From contig NC_061124.1 of the NCBI RefSeq assembly GCF_905220365.1, positions 8,620,501 through 8,684,500 of the forward strand: DNA of 64,000 bases, given 5' to 3'. Position numbers and translations under genes: made by a program. This stretch comes from Vanessa cardui (taxonomy: Eukaryota > Arthropoda > Insecta > Lepidoptera > Nymphalidae). Shown here one piece after another: positions 33,301 to 47,185 of this stretch; positions within the stretch are counted from its first letter, which is position 1, and the number at the start of each line of letters is the position of its first letter. Below the pieces are notes generated by a model, which searched no databases, was not told the DNA's origin, and saw nothing but the letters and a program-made list of their open reading frames with translations.

Positions 33301-36300
33301 TTAAAAATTAACTAACATGACTGTATTTTTTTAAATGTTGAAAAAGAGTAACTACTGAGTTTCTTGCCGGTTCTTCTCGGTAGAATCTACTTTCCGAACC
33401 GGTGGTAGCTTCACTTAATTGTTAAATGACGATTCAAAAGTGCTTGTAAAAGCCCACTTGAATAAAGTATACTTTGATTTTGATTTTTTTGATTTTTTTG
33501 ATTGTACGATGGTGAGTAATATTACGTAGCAGCTCCAAAATGTCCTCAGTATTCATCCATCGTACGATGGTGAGTAATATTACGTAGCAGCTCCAAAATG
33601 TCCTCAGTATTCATCCATCGTACGATGGTGAGTAATATTACGTAGCAGCTCCAAAATGTCCTCAGTATTCATCCATCGTACGATGGTGAGTAATATTACG
33701 TAGCAGCTCCAAAATGTCCTCAGTATTCATCCATCGTACGATGGTGAGTAATATTACGTAGCAGCTCCAAAATGTCCTCAGTATTCATCCATCGTACGAT
33801 GGTGAGTAATATTACGTAGCAGCTCCAAAATGTCCTCAGTATTCATCCATCGTACGATGGTGAGTAATATTATGTAGCAGCTCCAAAATGTCCTCAGTAT
33901 TCATCCATCGTACGATGGTGAGTAATATTACGTAGCAGCTCCAAAATGTCCTCAGTATTCATCCATCGTACGATGGTGAGTAATATTACGTAGCAGCTCC
34001 AAAATGTCCTCAGTATTCATCCATCGTACGATGGTGAGTAATATTACGTAGCAGCTCCAAAATGTCCTCAGTATTCATCCATCGTACGATGGTGAGTAAT
34101 ATTACGTAGCAGCTCCAAAATGTCCTCAGTATTCATCCATCGTACGATGGTGAGTAATATTATGTAGCAGCTCCAAAATGTCCTCAGTATTCATCCATCG
34201 TACGATGGTGAGTAATATTACGTAGCAGCTCCAAAATGTCCTCAGTATTCATCCATCGTACGATGGTGAGTAATATTACGTAGCAGCTCCAAAATGTCCC
34301 AACGCATTTGTCATCCATTGTAAGTTGATGAATAATATTATACATAGTATAAAACAAAGTCGCTTACGACTGTCTGTCCCTATGTATGCTTAGATCATTC
34401 AAATTACGCAACGGATTTTAATGCTATTTATTTTTAATAGATTGTGTGATTCGAGAGGAAGGTTTTTGTATATGTCTACTACTATAATTTCAGAAGTTTT
34501 TTATGTACTGTCGTAAAAAAACAAATTCTGTAGTAAATTTAGTATCAGTATTACACCTGTTCGAAGCCGAGGGGGGGGGGGGGTTCGCAAATACATTATA
34601 AAATTTATTTGTAAGAAAGGGCAAACCTCTTCAAGAGCGCGCCACAGAACTTGATCCGGATACTCGTCGAAGGGGTCGAGGTTATGGCGCATGGTGCCCG
34701 AGAACAGCACGGGCTCTTGTGGGATGATGGAGATCTGGCTGCGCAGTTCGTGCAGGCCCAGGGTCGACGTCTCACGACCGTCTATTATAATTTCACCTTC
34801 GATTGTAGCCAACCTGTGGAAGAAATATAATCAATGCAATAATTTAATAATGAATTATTTAAAAAAAATTGTTGCAACTTGACAAAACCATGAAACGATC
34901 CGTAAACCATCTTATCTGATAGTTTCGATACAAGCCTCGTTTGATTTTATATTTATTAAACGCATTTCTTTCTACTATACATATGTATAAGAAAGTTAAG
35001 TTTACTTGGTGGTGGGGCTTTGTGCAAGCCCGTCTGGGTAGGTACCACCCACTCATCAGTTATTTTACCGCCAAATAACAGTACTCAGTATTGTTGTGTT
35101 CCGGTTTGCAGGGTGAGTGAGCCAGTGTAACTACAGACACAAGGGACATAGCATCTTAGCTCCCAAGGTTGGTGGCACATTGACGATGAAAGGAATAGTT
35201 AATATTTCTTACAGCGTCATTGTCTATGGGTGATGGTGTCTACTTACTATCAGGTGGCCCATATGCTCGACCGCCAACCTATACCATAAAAAAAAATTGT
35301 GTAATTTTACAATTATAATAGAGATGAACTAGTTACCTAAACAACGCATTGATGAGTGAAGATTTTCCAGCGCCAGTGCGACCGACAATTCCAACTTTTT
35401 CCTTGGGCAGTATTTCCAAGGTTAGATCCTTCAAGACCGGAGGTTCCTCGGGCGAGTAGTATAAGTACACGTGGTTGAAACTCAAACGACCCATATCCGG
35501 CCAAGATGGCGGCGGTTTCTTACTGGGCTCCGACTCTAAAGGCGGTTCGGATTTGATGTGCGAATATTCTTGTATTCTGTAATAAAAAATATATATATTT
35601 TTATGAAGAACGTCAGTGAATAAAGATTATTCTCGAAATCAAAATAAATGGCCTTGCCTTTCAACGCTGGTCATTTGGTTCTCTAGTTCGGTGGACTGTC
35701 GCATGCCCCACTGGAACATGCCGGTCAAACCCATCGCCTGCGTTATAGCCAGACCCACGTTACCGCCGTACTCTTCTGTACAGTCAACAAAACAAATACA
35801 TCTTTATAAAAATATTAATACACACAATTGTAAGACCAAAACAATTATTTATCGACGTACAACAACAACAACAACAACAACAGCCTGTAAATTCCCACTG
35901 CTGGGCTGAAGGCCTTCTCTCCCTTTGAGGAGAAGGTTTGGAACATATTCCACCACGCTGTTCCAAAGCGCGTTGGTGGAATACACATGTGGCAGAATTT
36001 CTATGAAATTTGTCACATGAAGGTTTCCTCACGATGTTTTCCTTCACCGCTGAGCACGAGATGAATTATAAAGACAAATTAAGCACATGAATCAGCGGTG
36101 CTAGCCTGGGTTTGAGCCCGCAATCATAGGTTAAGATGCGCGCGTTCTTACCACTGGGCCATCTCGACTCTGGGCCATAACGACGTACAGTACTATAAAA
36201 ATAAAAAAAGCATTGAAATTATCGAAGCAATTTTAATGTTTATATAAATATTGTCTTACCTTGACCGAACACCAGAAAACTTAATGTGACTACAGCTATG

Positions 36301-39300
36301 TAAACGACACACACAAGATCCAGCCAAAAGCCAAAGGCACGGGAGCTCGCGATGAACAAATACCTATAACAAGGAATATGACGTCACTATTGCAGTCAAG
36401 GTTTGGTGTGAAACATTACAAATTCCATTCCAAGTTTAGTAAAGAAAGAGCTGGAAATTTGGAAGCCATATTACATACATAGGAATAATTCATTTGATAA
36501 GTTTGAGTTCATGGATTGTTTGTGTGTGCATGTGTGTGAGAGATGGTCGACCGGGGAACGGCACAGAGTAAATAAAATTACACGGAATATTTCTACACAG
36601 TTGCACATAACAAAAGCAATACCCGATATTTAAAGACGAAAGCGACATAAACTTGTACAAAATGTTAAACAACTCACCAAGCAGAGCTATGAAGATCCTG
36701 ATGGTTATCAAACTCTCTTATAAGAGCTTCCTGAGCGCCGAACGCTCGTATTGTCGTGATTCCTTGAAGAGACGCGTTGAGATGAGAGAATACAGGACTA
36801 CGTGCTGTGGGGAAATTCATACACATGTAATAGAGTCAACTTCATTTATATCAATGTTGTCCTATCAGATCTCAAGAAAGACGAGAAAACAAATTATAGT
36901 GTGCCAACATAGGTATACTTTTTATTCTCCTACTCTCCGTATTCATTTTGTCGATAGATCCGTCATGACCGAAAACAGTTCAGGCACAGGACCAAGACAG
37001 GACCAAGTTACAAATTTCCATACTTCCGGGCTGTTATTGATAATTTTATAGTACGACACAAATTAGATGTAGCATCGGAAAATTCATCGCTATAGATTCC
37101 CGCGTCAGTTCAACCCAAGAAAACAAGTGAATGAAAATCGGCGGGTCAAATTGACGAATATATTAGTTCATACGATATTACAAGTTATTACGTTTGTGTA
37201 AAGATCATATTCACATGAGAAATAAAAATTGATAATTTGGGATGGAGTACTCAATTCGGATGTGATCGGTTTTACGAATTTTGCCAATGCTACATCTATG
37301 TTGTGTCATACTATAACTAGTAATTTTAAATGAATTAAATTTTAGCCTTTTTTGTCTTGCAGTTTAAACCCCGGATCCATATCCAGAAGCCATAATCTTA
37401 ACTAATATTATAAAGCTTTTTTTGTATATTTGAATGCTTTAACCTACAACCAATTGATAAAAAATATTTTGCCTTATTGAAAAATGTACATTTTAGGGAG
37501 ACAGACGAGGGTATGGTCCTGAGGGCGAGTCGCGCTAATATTTAAAATACCTCTCTAAGTACTGCTTAAAAAGGTACTTTTAACTTTAGCTATATAATAA
37601 CTTATCTAAAGATACAATACTTATGCTACTCAAATTTGCTACTTACAAATATTATTAATAAATATAACATGTGCTTGTTTATGGCAATAATAGCTCGGCA
37701 TATATCATCATATAAAATAAAACGCAACAGACAATTATTACGAAACAGGACGCACGCATAAGGAAAACTTGGTCTTAAGACATTCACGGGAAGGTGTATA
37801 GTACGACACAACTTAGATGTGGAATCGAAAAATTCAATAAAACCCATTATTGACGATTTCCACAATCAATAGAAATAGCTCGCTATAGCGCCATTCATCG
37901 CTATTTGTCGCTACAGATTCTCGCGTCAGAGAAAGCAAGTGCATGTAAATCGACGTGTCAAATTGACGAATATATTAGGTCATATGATATTACAAGTTAT
38001 TACGTTCACATATTCACGTTAGAAATAAATATGGATAATTTGGGATGGCGTATTTAATTCGGATGTGATCTGTTTTACGAATTTTAACAATTCTACATCT
38101 AAGCTATGTCGTACTATACTAAACTAGTCTAGGGCTAAACAATATACTGGAAGCTACGAAGCTGAATCGAATCCAACTTAAATATAACAGAAGGTAGTGT
38201 ATGTATGTGATATAGCAAGGTTCATGGCAGTTAGCCTCAGAGATGACTCACTCACACCCTCGAGGCGTTTGATGCTGCGGCTCGAGGCGATGTAGAAGAT
38301 ACGCAGACCGTAGAACACCAGCCCAATGGCTACCGTCGGCACCAGCAGCCAGTAGTTCACTACCGCCACCACCACCACTATACCGATCAGCGAGAGACCG
38401 ATCTGTAAAATTAGATTATGTTATTAGGATACAATTGTTTTTTTTTTTTTAAATTTGAGGGAAGATAGTTTTCTGGATTTTTTTTTCATTTTTTTTAATG
38501 GTATAGGTTGGCGGACGAGCTTAAGGGCCACCTGATGGTAAGTGGTCACCATCACCCATAGACAATGACGCTGTAAGAAATATTAACTATTCCTTACATT
38601 GTCAATGTGCCACCAGCCTTGGGAACTAAGATGCTATGTCCCTTGTGCCTGTAGTTACACTGGCTCACTCACCCTTCAGACCGGAACACAACAATACTGA
38701 GTACTGCTATTTGGCGGTAGAATAACTGGTGAATGGGTGGTATCCAGACGGGCTTGCACAAAGCCCTATCACCAAGTAAAGGTAGTTCGATTTATTCGTC
38801 ACATATCAATAACCCAAGTATTACACTTTATTTAGTGGTAAGGCTTTTTAGAAGTCCATCTGGTTAGGTAACTTCCACATACGTCATAATCTACCGTCTA
38901 ACAGCAATGCTTATTGTTGTGTTCCGGTTTGAAGGGTAAGTGAGCTAATTTCCACATTGCTAATTCCACACATTTACGCCACAAACAACAGCGACTACCA
39001 TTTACCATCAGATAGCCCATTTCCTCATCTTCCTACACATGGTATGAACAAATAGTAACTCGAAACTTGTATCGAGTTTTACTTTTGCTATATCTAAGTT
39101 AACTTTATTCACAACTGACCTGCAATACGTCAAGTAAAGCAGACGGCAGAACTTCATCAACAGCCCCCATGTCCTTAGAGAATCGGTTCAGGATCCGTCC
39201 CGAGGGATTGGTGTGGAAGAACCGCATCGGCGCGCGAGTGATGGACGAGAACATGTTGTTGTGCAGACGCGTCGACGCTCTCATCGCCATCGAGAAGAAC

Positions 39301-42300
39301 ATAAAGGAGCGGAGTAGGGAGACTACTACTAGCGCCACCACCATAACTGAAAAACGATATAATAGTTTAAAACAACAACAACAACAACAGCCTGTAAATT
39401 CCCACTGCTGAGCTAAAGGCCTCCTCTCCCTTCGAGGAGAAGGTTTGGAACATATTCCACCACGCTGTTCCAATTCGGGTTGGTGGAATACACATGTGGC
39501 AGAATTTTTATGAAATTTGTCACATGCAGGTTTCCTCACGATGTTTTCCTTCATCGCTGAGCACGAGATGAATTATAAAGACAAATTAAGCACATGAATC
39601 AGCGGTGCTTGCCTGGGTTTGAACCCGAGATCATCGGTTAAGATGCACGTGTTCTAACCACTGGGCCATCTCGACTCTTATATAATAGTTTAAATGTAAC
39701 CAAAACATAAGTTACCCATACATGATTAAAACGTAAGGATTCCGTCGGCTTAATTTTATTTCAAAACTGCATAATATACACATAAAGCATATAAGTTTCG
39801 TACCTATTTCCACTATAGTAGGGTTGACAAAACAAATGGCTTTGTGATATTTTTAGTGATTAAGAAATAATATAATAAGTTTAAATCCCATACTCACTTG
39901 TATAAATATAAATGCATTGATATCTAGTTAGACCAGATTTAAAGTATGCATTTTCAGGAAGGGATCTCGTGAAGTTGGACGAAAATTGCAGTGGGTTGGT
40001 CACGTTTTGCGAATCTAAGTTTTCTATTACTGATCTTGGATGATCTTCCTCTTGATTGACCCTTTAAAGAAAACGCTCAGAATATATATAAATACAAATA
40101 TCTTTACCTACAACATATCAAACTCCTGGATAAAAGTTCAGCTACGACCTCTCATTTGGATACTAACCCTTTGGGCGTGATATATGAAAGTGCATATATG
40201 TGAGCGCATAAACAAGTGCAATCATAATTCAACGAGAAAGCAAACACAGCACGGTCGGATAGAATTAAAGAAATAAACAAACGGCTTTAATTGCTTTATA
40301 TTATGGAAATGTCTTTACATTTTACAATGCAAATTATTCGAGGAAATAACCCAATCAAGGCGTTGTGGCAAATATTCTGGAATCAAAGCTCACTCTGTTG
40401 CTAACTTAGAGTGAATGAGTTTTATAACCAACAAACAAAGGCACAAGAGCCAAATCAATTTAGATTTTATATGGAAGGTTTACAGTCGAGATCTCGAGTG
40501 AATCTTTGCCGTTTTCTGAATCTTGGATAACACAACACAACAGTGACGCTACCGATAAAGATCATTGGTCTCTTGGCGGGAATCTGGTTTAATTATATCT
40601 CACGGGATGGGGATTGTTCGCGATATAATGTCTGAATCATTGGATAACACAAAAAACCCCCAGTGACCTTACCGATAAAGATCATCGATCTCTAGGCCGG
40701 AATCTGGTTAAACTATATCTCACGGAATGGGAATCTTTGCGGTTTTCTGAATCTTTGATAACACAACACAACAGTGACGCTACCGATAAAGATTGGTCTC
40801 TTGGCTGGAATCTGGTTTAATTATATCGGGAATCGTTCACGATATAATGACGGGTGCGGGAGAGCTCACCAGAAGCTGGTCCACCAGTCGGAAGCGGAGC
40901 CCAGCAGCTGCGCGAGCACGGCCACGAGAACCATGAGCGCGACGAGAAGCGGGTGGCCGCTGGCGCGCAGGTAGGCGCCGTACACGCGGCCCGACACCGC
41001 GCCCGCCGAGCGCATCTCAGCCTCCTCGCGCGCGCCCTCCGGCGGCGCCGTCGCCGTCAGATTGTCCACCGAACTCACCTACGGACGACGGATTCAGCGT
41101 CACTTTCACCATTACACAGATTCAATATATTAAACATACACTAACTTTGTGAAATTATTAATGATTTCGAACTATACTATAATATTGTCATAAATTTTCG
41201 CGATTACACATTGAAATAAAACTAGCTATAACGGATTTGAATCGCGTATATTAATTATTTTTAACATCCCGACGTTTCGAGCACTTTACAGCGTTCGTGG
41301 TCACGGGTAGACTAAGGTGACATTTGTCTATTTGAAGAACAAAGGAAATATTATTTACAACTACCGCCGACGATTTCTGTAAAGTGCTCGAAACGTCGGG
41401 ATGTTAAAAATAATCAATATACGCGATTCAAATCCGTTATAGCTAGTTTGATTTCGAACTGTTATGACAAAGGAACATTACTTAAAACTAATCTTAGTTT
41501 CAGTTAAATATTTCCTTATCTATATAAATATTATAAATGTGTAACTCTGTCTGTCTCTATCGCTCTCTCACTACCAAACCGCTGAACCGAATTTGATGAA
41601 CTTTGTTGTGAAGCAAATTTGAACTCCAAGGAAAGAAATTGTTTTTTTTTCTGTCTAACACATGACAACCAAACTTCTAAAATGCATGCAAAGCTACGAG
41701 CGATACCTAGTGATCTATAATAACAGTAAATTGGAATAAAGTGAGAGCTTACCGAGTGAATACTCATTTGCCTCTTTCGGAAGCTGCCCTGCAGTACCGA
41801 GTCCTCGTTGTCCGTGTTCGTTTTGTCGTCGGCGTTGGGTTTGTCGTCCTCCTGCTCGTCGCGCGCGAGCAGCGTCGCGAAGTCAAGGCCGGATGCGCTC
41901 AGCGTCTCGAAGTCACCTGCGGCCGCTATTGAGCCGTTCTTCAATATAATAATCTGTTGATTCAATTTTATACTATTATCATACACATTATTATTAACTT
42001 TTTTTTTAACAGCCTGTTAAAATTTAACAGCCTGTATATGTATGCCGATATAAAGTTAAAAATTAAGGTCTCTAGTAATTATTGATATGTACTGTATATT
42101 TATTTATACAGAATGATGAAAATAATCAATGATTACTATTTATTATGATAGTCACGGTTTCATTTTTGTGAGTGTAATTGTGTTATGTTATTAATAAGAG
42201 ACGTATGTGTGACCTGGTCGACGTCCCTCAGGAACTGCAGCTGGTGCGTGACGAGCACGCGCGTGGTGTTCCGCAGGTAGCCCACCACGCACGACTCGAA

Positions 42301-45300
42301 CAGGTGGCGGCCCACGTGCGCGTCCACGGCGGACAGCGGGTCGTCCAGCAGGTAGATGTCGGCGCGCTTGTACACCGCGCGCGCCAGCGAGATGCGCGCG
42401 CGCTGCCCTGCAACGAATTAATGATTAGGAACTGGTACGACAAACGAACGTTACCTAAACAGCTCTTACTTTCTGTTGAATATTTATTAATATTATAAAC
42501 GTGAAAGTAACTTTGTCTGTCCGTTTGCTCTGTCTGTTCGCTCTTTCACTAACAAACAGCTGAAACGAATTTGATGAAATTTGGTGTGAAGCAAATTTGA
42601 CTCCAAGGAAAGAAATTGTTTTTTTTTTGTCTAACACAAACAAACAACCAAACTCCTAAAATGCGTGCAAAGTCACGAGCGATAACTATATAATAATAAT
42701 AAAGCCCTATTTCTTTACTTTTACTCCTCTCGCGGTTGCAATAGTCTTTAAGTACCTCAACACGCACATTTTTTCATAATTATTTACGCAATAACTTATT
42801 CAAATATTACTTCAAATATGTCACTCTCTGCTGACACATAATTCTTGCTGGGACACAGAAGCTTTTTTTCCGGTGCGTAGTATATATAGTAAGACACAAA
42901 TTAGATGTAGCATCGGAAAATGCAATGGAATTAAAATAAAACCGATTACTGTCGATTTATACAACCAATAGAAATAGCTCCCTATCGCGCCATTCGACGC
43001 TATTTGTCGCTATAGATTCACGCGTCAGATAAAGCAAGTGCATGTAAATCGACGCGTCAAATTTACGAATATATTAGGTCATATGATATTACAAGTTATT
43101 ACGTTTGTGCAAAGATCATATTCGCATGAGAAATAAATATTGATAATTTAGGATAACGTACTCAATTCGGATGTGATCGGTTTTACGAATTTTGCCGATG
43201 CGACACCTAAGTTGTGTTGTACTGTATGCTTATTGCGCCCTAGTGCACCGGAATAGCTACTTAAACACCAGCGGTACTCTTTCCTCTTGGGGGATATCAC
43301 GTGTTTACTTACACATACTACCGTTACAGGGACACTGACCTCCTTACCTACTAGTAAAGTGAAAATCGGCCAATCATAAAAATATGTACGGACACGAGAC
43401 TGCTTATAATAATTTGAGTTGATAGCGATTAGAGCGCTTACCGCCGCTGAGGCTGACGCCGCGCTCGCCGACCACGGTCTTGTCGCCGTGCGGCAGCAGC
43501 GAGAAGTCGCGGTCGAGCGCGCAGCGCCGCACCACGGCGTTGTAGCGCGGCCGGTCCATCGCCTGCCCGAACAGGATGTTCTGCCGCACGCTGCCTGAAA
43601 AGCATAGTTATATATATAAATAAGAGTCGAGATGGCCCAGTGGTTAGAACGCGTGCATCTTAACCGATGTTTGCTGGTTCAAACCCAGGCAAGCACCGCT
43701 GTTTCATGTGCTTAATTTGTCTTTATAATTCATCTCGTGGTCAGCGGTGAAGGAAAACATCGTGAGGAAACCTGCATGTGACAAATTTCATAGAAATTGA
43801 GCCACATGTGTATTCCACCAACCCGCATTGGAACAGCATGGTGGAATATGTTCCAAACCTTCTCCTCAAAAGGAGAGGAGGCCTTTAGCCCAGCAGTGGG
43901 AATTTACAGGCTGTTGTTGTTGTTGTTGTTGTATATATATAAATATAAATATGAGACAACATCACATACATTACTCTGATCCCAATGTAAGTAGCTGAAG
44001 CACTTGTGTTATGGAAAATCAGAAGTAATGACGGTACCACAAACACCCAGACCCAAGACAACATAGAAAACTAATGGTAAACGGGTTGTCTTTTAACTAT
44101 TGTTTCTAATGTACTCCTTCAGACACATAATTAAAAGAAATCAGTACTTATGTTCAAATAATAAGGTAAATAATTTAAATAAAACTAGTTATAACGGATT
44201 TGAATCGCGTATATTAATTATTTTTGATTTTCGTCTACCCGTGACCACGAACGCTGTAAAGTGCTCGAAACGTCGGGATGTCAAAAATAATTAATATACG
44301 CGATTCAAATCCGTTATAATTAGTTTTATTTAAATGTGTAATAATCGCGAAAATTTAAGACAACAATAATAAGGTAAATAATTATGAGTATTTTTAGTCT
44401 GTGACTCGTTTACCTGCAAATAGCCATGGTTCCTGACTGGCATACGAAATGGTACCACCGATGTGAACACTGCCCGACTGAAGTGGTAGTTCTTTCAGCA
44501 AGACGTGCAACAACGAAGACTTCCCAGCTCCGACTGGACCTATTACTGCGATTAACCTGTAAAGTTAATAGTTTCTTGAATACACTGCCATTTATTTTAA
44601 CAATTTGCCTGATCTAGTAGTTAGCTTATTTTGACTAGAATTTCGGGTCGAGCATAAGGTTTTCGACCAAGGATTTCTTGGTAGCCCTAACGAGTGTATT
44701 AATGTCCCAAACTACATAAAATATACCATAATTATTAAGACCTTCGACTTCTCTGTGCCATAGACAGTTTGTGCACGATCTCTATTATGGCTAGTTTAGT
44801 CTACTTTTGAAAAAAAAGATTGCCAAAATACGGTTAAGTTTTTTTTTGTATGATATAAACAGGCGACCGAGCTAATGGGCCACCTGATGGTAAGTGGTCA
44901 CTATCGCCCATAGACAATGCTGTAAGAAATATTATTTTCATTCACTTGCTTCACCAATGCAACTAAGATGTTATGTTCCTTATGCCTATTTTTATACTGA
45001 CCCGCCCTTTAAAACCCTTTTGGAGGTAGAACATATCGCAACATTCATTATTTTTAATTAATTATTATATTATGACGGTGAGGCTAGTTCACAATTTGAA
45101 GGTCGCGCAGCGGGCGATGGAGCGAGCTATGCTAGGTGTCTTTCTCGCGGATAAAATCATATACTATATATGCGGACATAGCTCGGAGAATCAGCAAGCT
45201 GAAGTGGCAGTGGGCTGGCCATATCTGTCGTAGGGCCGATGGCCGCTGGAGCAGACGAGTCCTAGAGTGGAGACCGCGTCTCGGAAAGCGTAATGTAGGA

Positions 45301-45441
45301 CGACCTCCGACCCGCTGGTCCGACGACATTCGCAAGATCGCCCGTAGAAGCTGGATGAGGGACGCAGAGGACCGAGCAACGTGGCGCACTCTGGGGGAGG
45401 CCTATGTTCAGCAGTGGACAGCAGTAGGCTGATGATGATGG

Positions 45442-45481
<40 letters not shown>

Positions 45482-47185
45482 TTATATTATTGAGTAATAA
45501 TACTTACTTGCCAGGTTTGACAGTAAGGGATAGGTCGGTCAGCGTGTTCTCGGCGTGGGAGACGATCCACTTGGCATTAGCGTGCTTCAGCCTGACCCCT
45601 CTCGCGTCCTCTTCAACTCTGGTTGCCAATTCTTCGTCGTCTTCCTCGCCCGACTCTAGTGGTGCATTACTCTTATCTGATAAGTAATTTCCAAAATAGC
45701 ACTCAGTACATGCAATTCATGCAAAAAATTATCTTATTACTGTAATTAATGGAACTAGAAAAAATGATAAACAAAACATTCATCATTTCATATCATGCGA
45801 TTTGCTTATAACTACATATATTTTGAGAGAAGAGAGTGAGAAGAGAGTTAATGATTAATATACCTTTATTTATAACAAAACACTACTATATTTAAGTACT
45901 TATTTCAACTTTAATTTTACTTCCAAAATTCCGACACCAGTTTCGTTCAACACGCAATTTTTCCGCAAATATAATAGATTAATCATACCCAAATGATATC
46001 GCGTCAGTTTTTAGTTAAATTATGTTGATGATCATGATTTTTATTGCTTTTCTTCTCTTATAGTTGGAATAGAGTTTACAAACATGCATGACAACGCAGT
46101 CGTGTAAGAAAATTTGAATAAAACGCGCCTTACAGTAGTCGAATCTGATGAGCAACATCTCACTTTCGTAATAAGCAACACCAATTTCAAACTCCCAAAA
46201 ATGAGTTGGTACCATTTCACAGCTAACACTAACCACGCGCGCTCATTGGTCAAATCAAATAGCGCGCGCTTCCCCAATTTCCCGTTACATACTTCCGTCC
46301 CTTATCACGAAACCACATCCACTATTTCATGCAAGAAAGCGAGACGGAAGATATTGCACGACTCTTCTAAAATGTCAAAATTGAAACTTTAACTCACCAC
46401 TTAGTTTCGCGTCATCTTTCTTAACGAGCGGACCCAAATCCTGAGCGACTAACGACTCTTTGGTTTCCGGGACGTCTTTGATTAACGGGGCAACGTCTGT
46501 TTTCTTCTCCTTCGAATCTTTTCCTTTCCGTTTCGCAGACGTTATGATCTCCGCCAGACCTGGCACTGGTTTGCTCGTGTCCTCATACAACATGAAACTC
46601 TGAAGTCGTTTTATAGATATTGAAGCTTCAGCAACTTGTGCTATACCTGAAAAAATAGATATTCGATTGGTATGGTCACACACACATAAACAAAACTAAA
46701 CTGTGCAACTCATTAAGAAGATAAGTAATATGTTATAATTACCAAATCTTGTTTTGTGTGTGAGAGCGTGTGTATATGAAAGTAGTGCGTGAAAGTAAAT
46801 TACATTAAATTGTTAAATCAAAAAATAAAATATAAAATAGTTTAAAGTCAATAGGTCACTCACCTTGGGGGAAGAACACAGTCATAGTCTGTCTCAGTAT
46901 GTTATAGAAGCTGGTGACCACGAACACCTGTTTGGCGCTTATGACGTTGTTCTCCAGAACGTAGGCGAGTATCGAGCAGAACAAACATATCCTCGTCGTA
47001 AACATTATAAACGATGTCAGCACACCACGAATGTACGATGTTGCACGTATCTGCTTTATCTCTTGCCTGTAATTAACATTTCAATATATTATTTCCTGAC
47101 CATTACAGCTGAGAGCTGAGATGGCCCAGTGGTTAGAACGCGTGCATCTTAACCAATGATTGCGGGTTCAAACCCAGGCAAGCAC

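Noticed and set aside
33503..34310. CRISPR-like array of regular repeats
   Set aside because: Units are contiguous 58-bp tandem copies with no unique spacers, in an animal intron. It is a minisatellite.
38252..38259. Donor G|GTGTGA for ABCC exon 14
   Set aside because: It is also in phase, but gives R-L-E-A-R-S-P. The downstream consensus donor A|GTGAGT gives the family-like R-L-E-G-V-T-R-S-P.
39105..39554. 149-codon - strand protein starting in 39554
   Set aside because: Its first ~70 codons are SINE sequence. Only 39120-39346 is the real ABCC exon, behind its acceptor.
40854..41144. + strand ORF over ABCC exon 11
   Set aside because: Shadow of a GC-rich - strand exon whose reading (SDWW) matches MRP4-like proteins.
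43624..43700. tRNA gene (A and B boxes visible)
   Set aside because: The same head occurs in many copies attached to a SINE body and tail, and the cloverleaf is incomplete. It is a tRNA-derived SINE.
45136..45432. Host protein-coding gene on the + strand
   Set aside because: The 98-codon frame matches the C-terminal part of an RTE-like retrotransposon and ends in a GAT tail; it is a truncated LINE.
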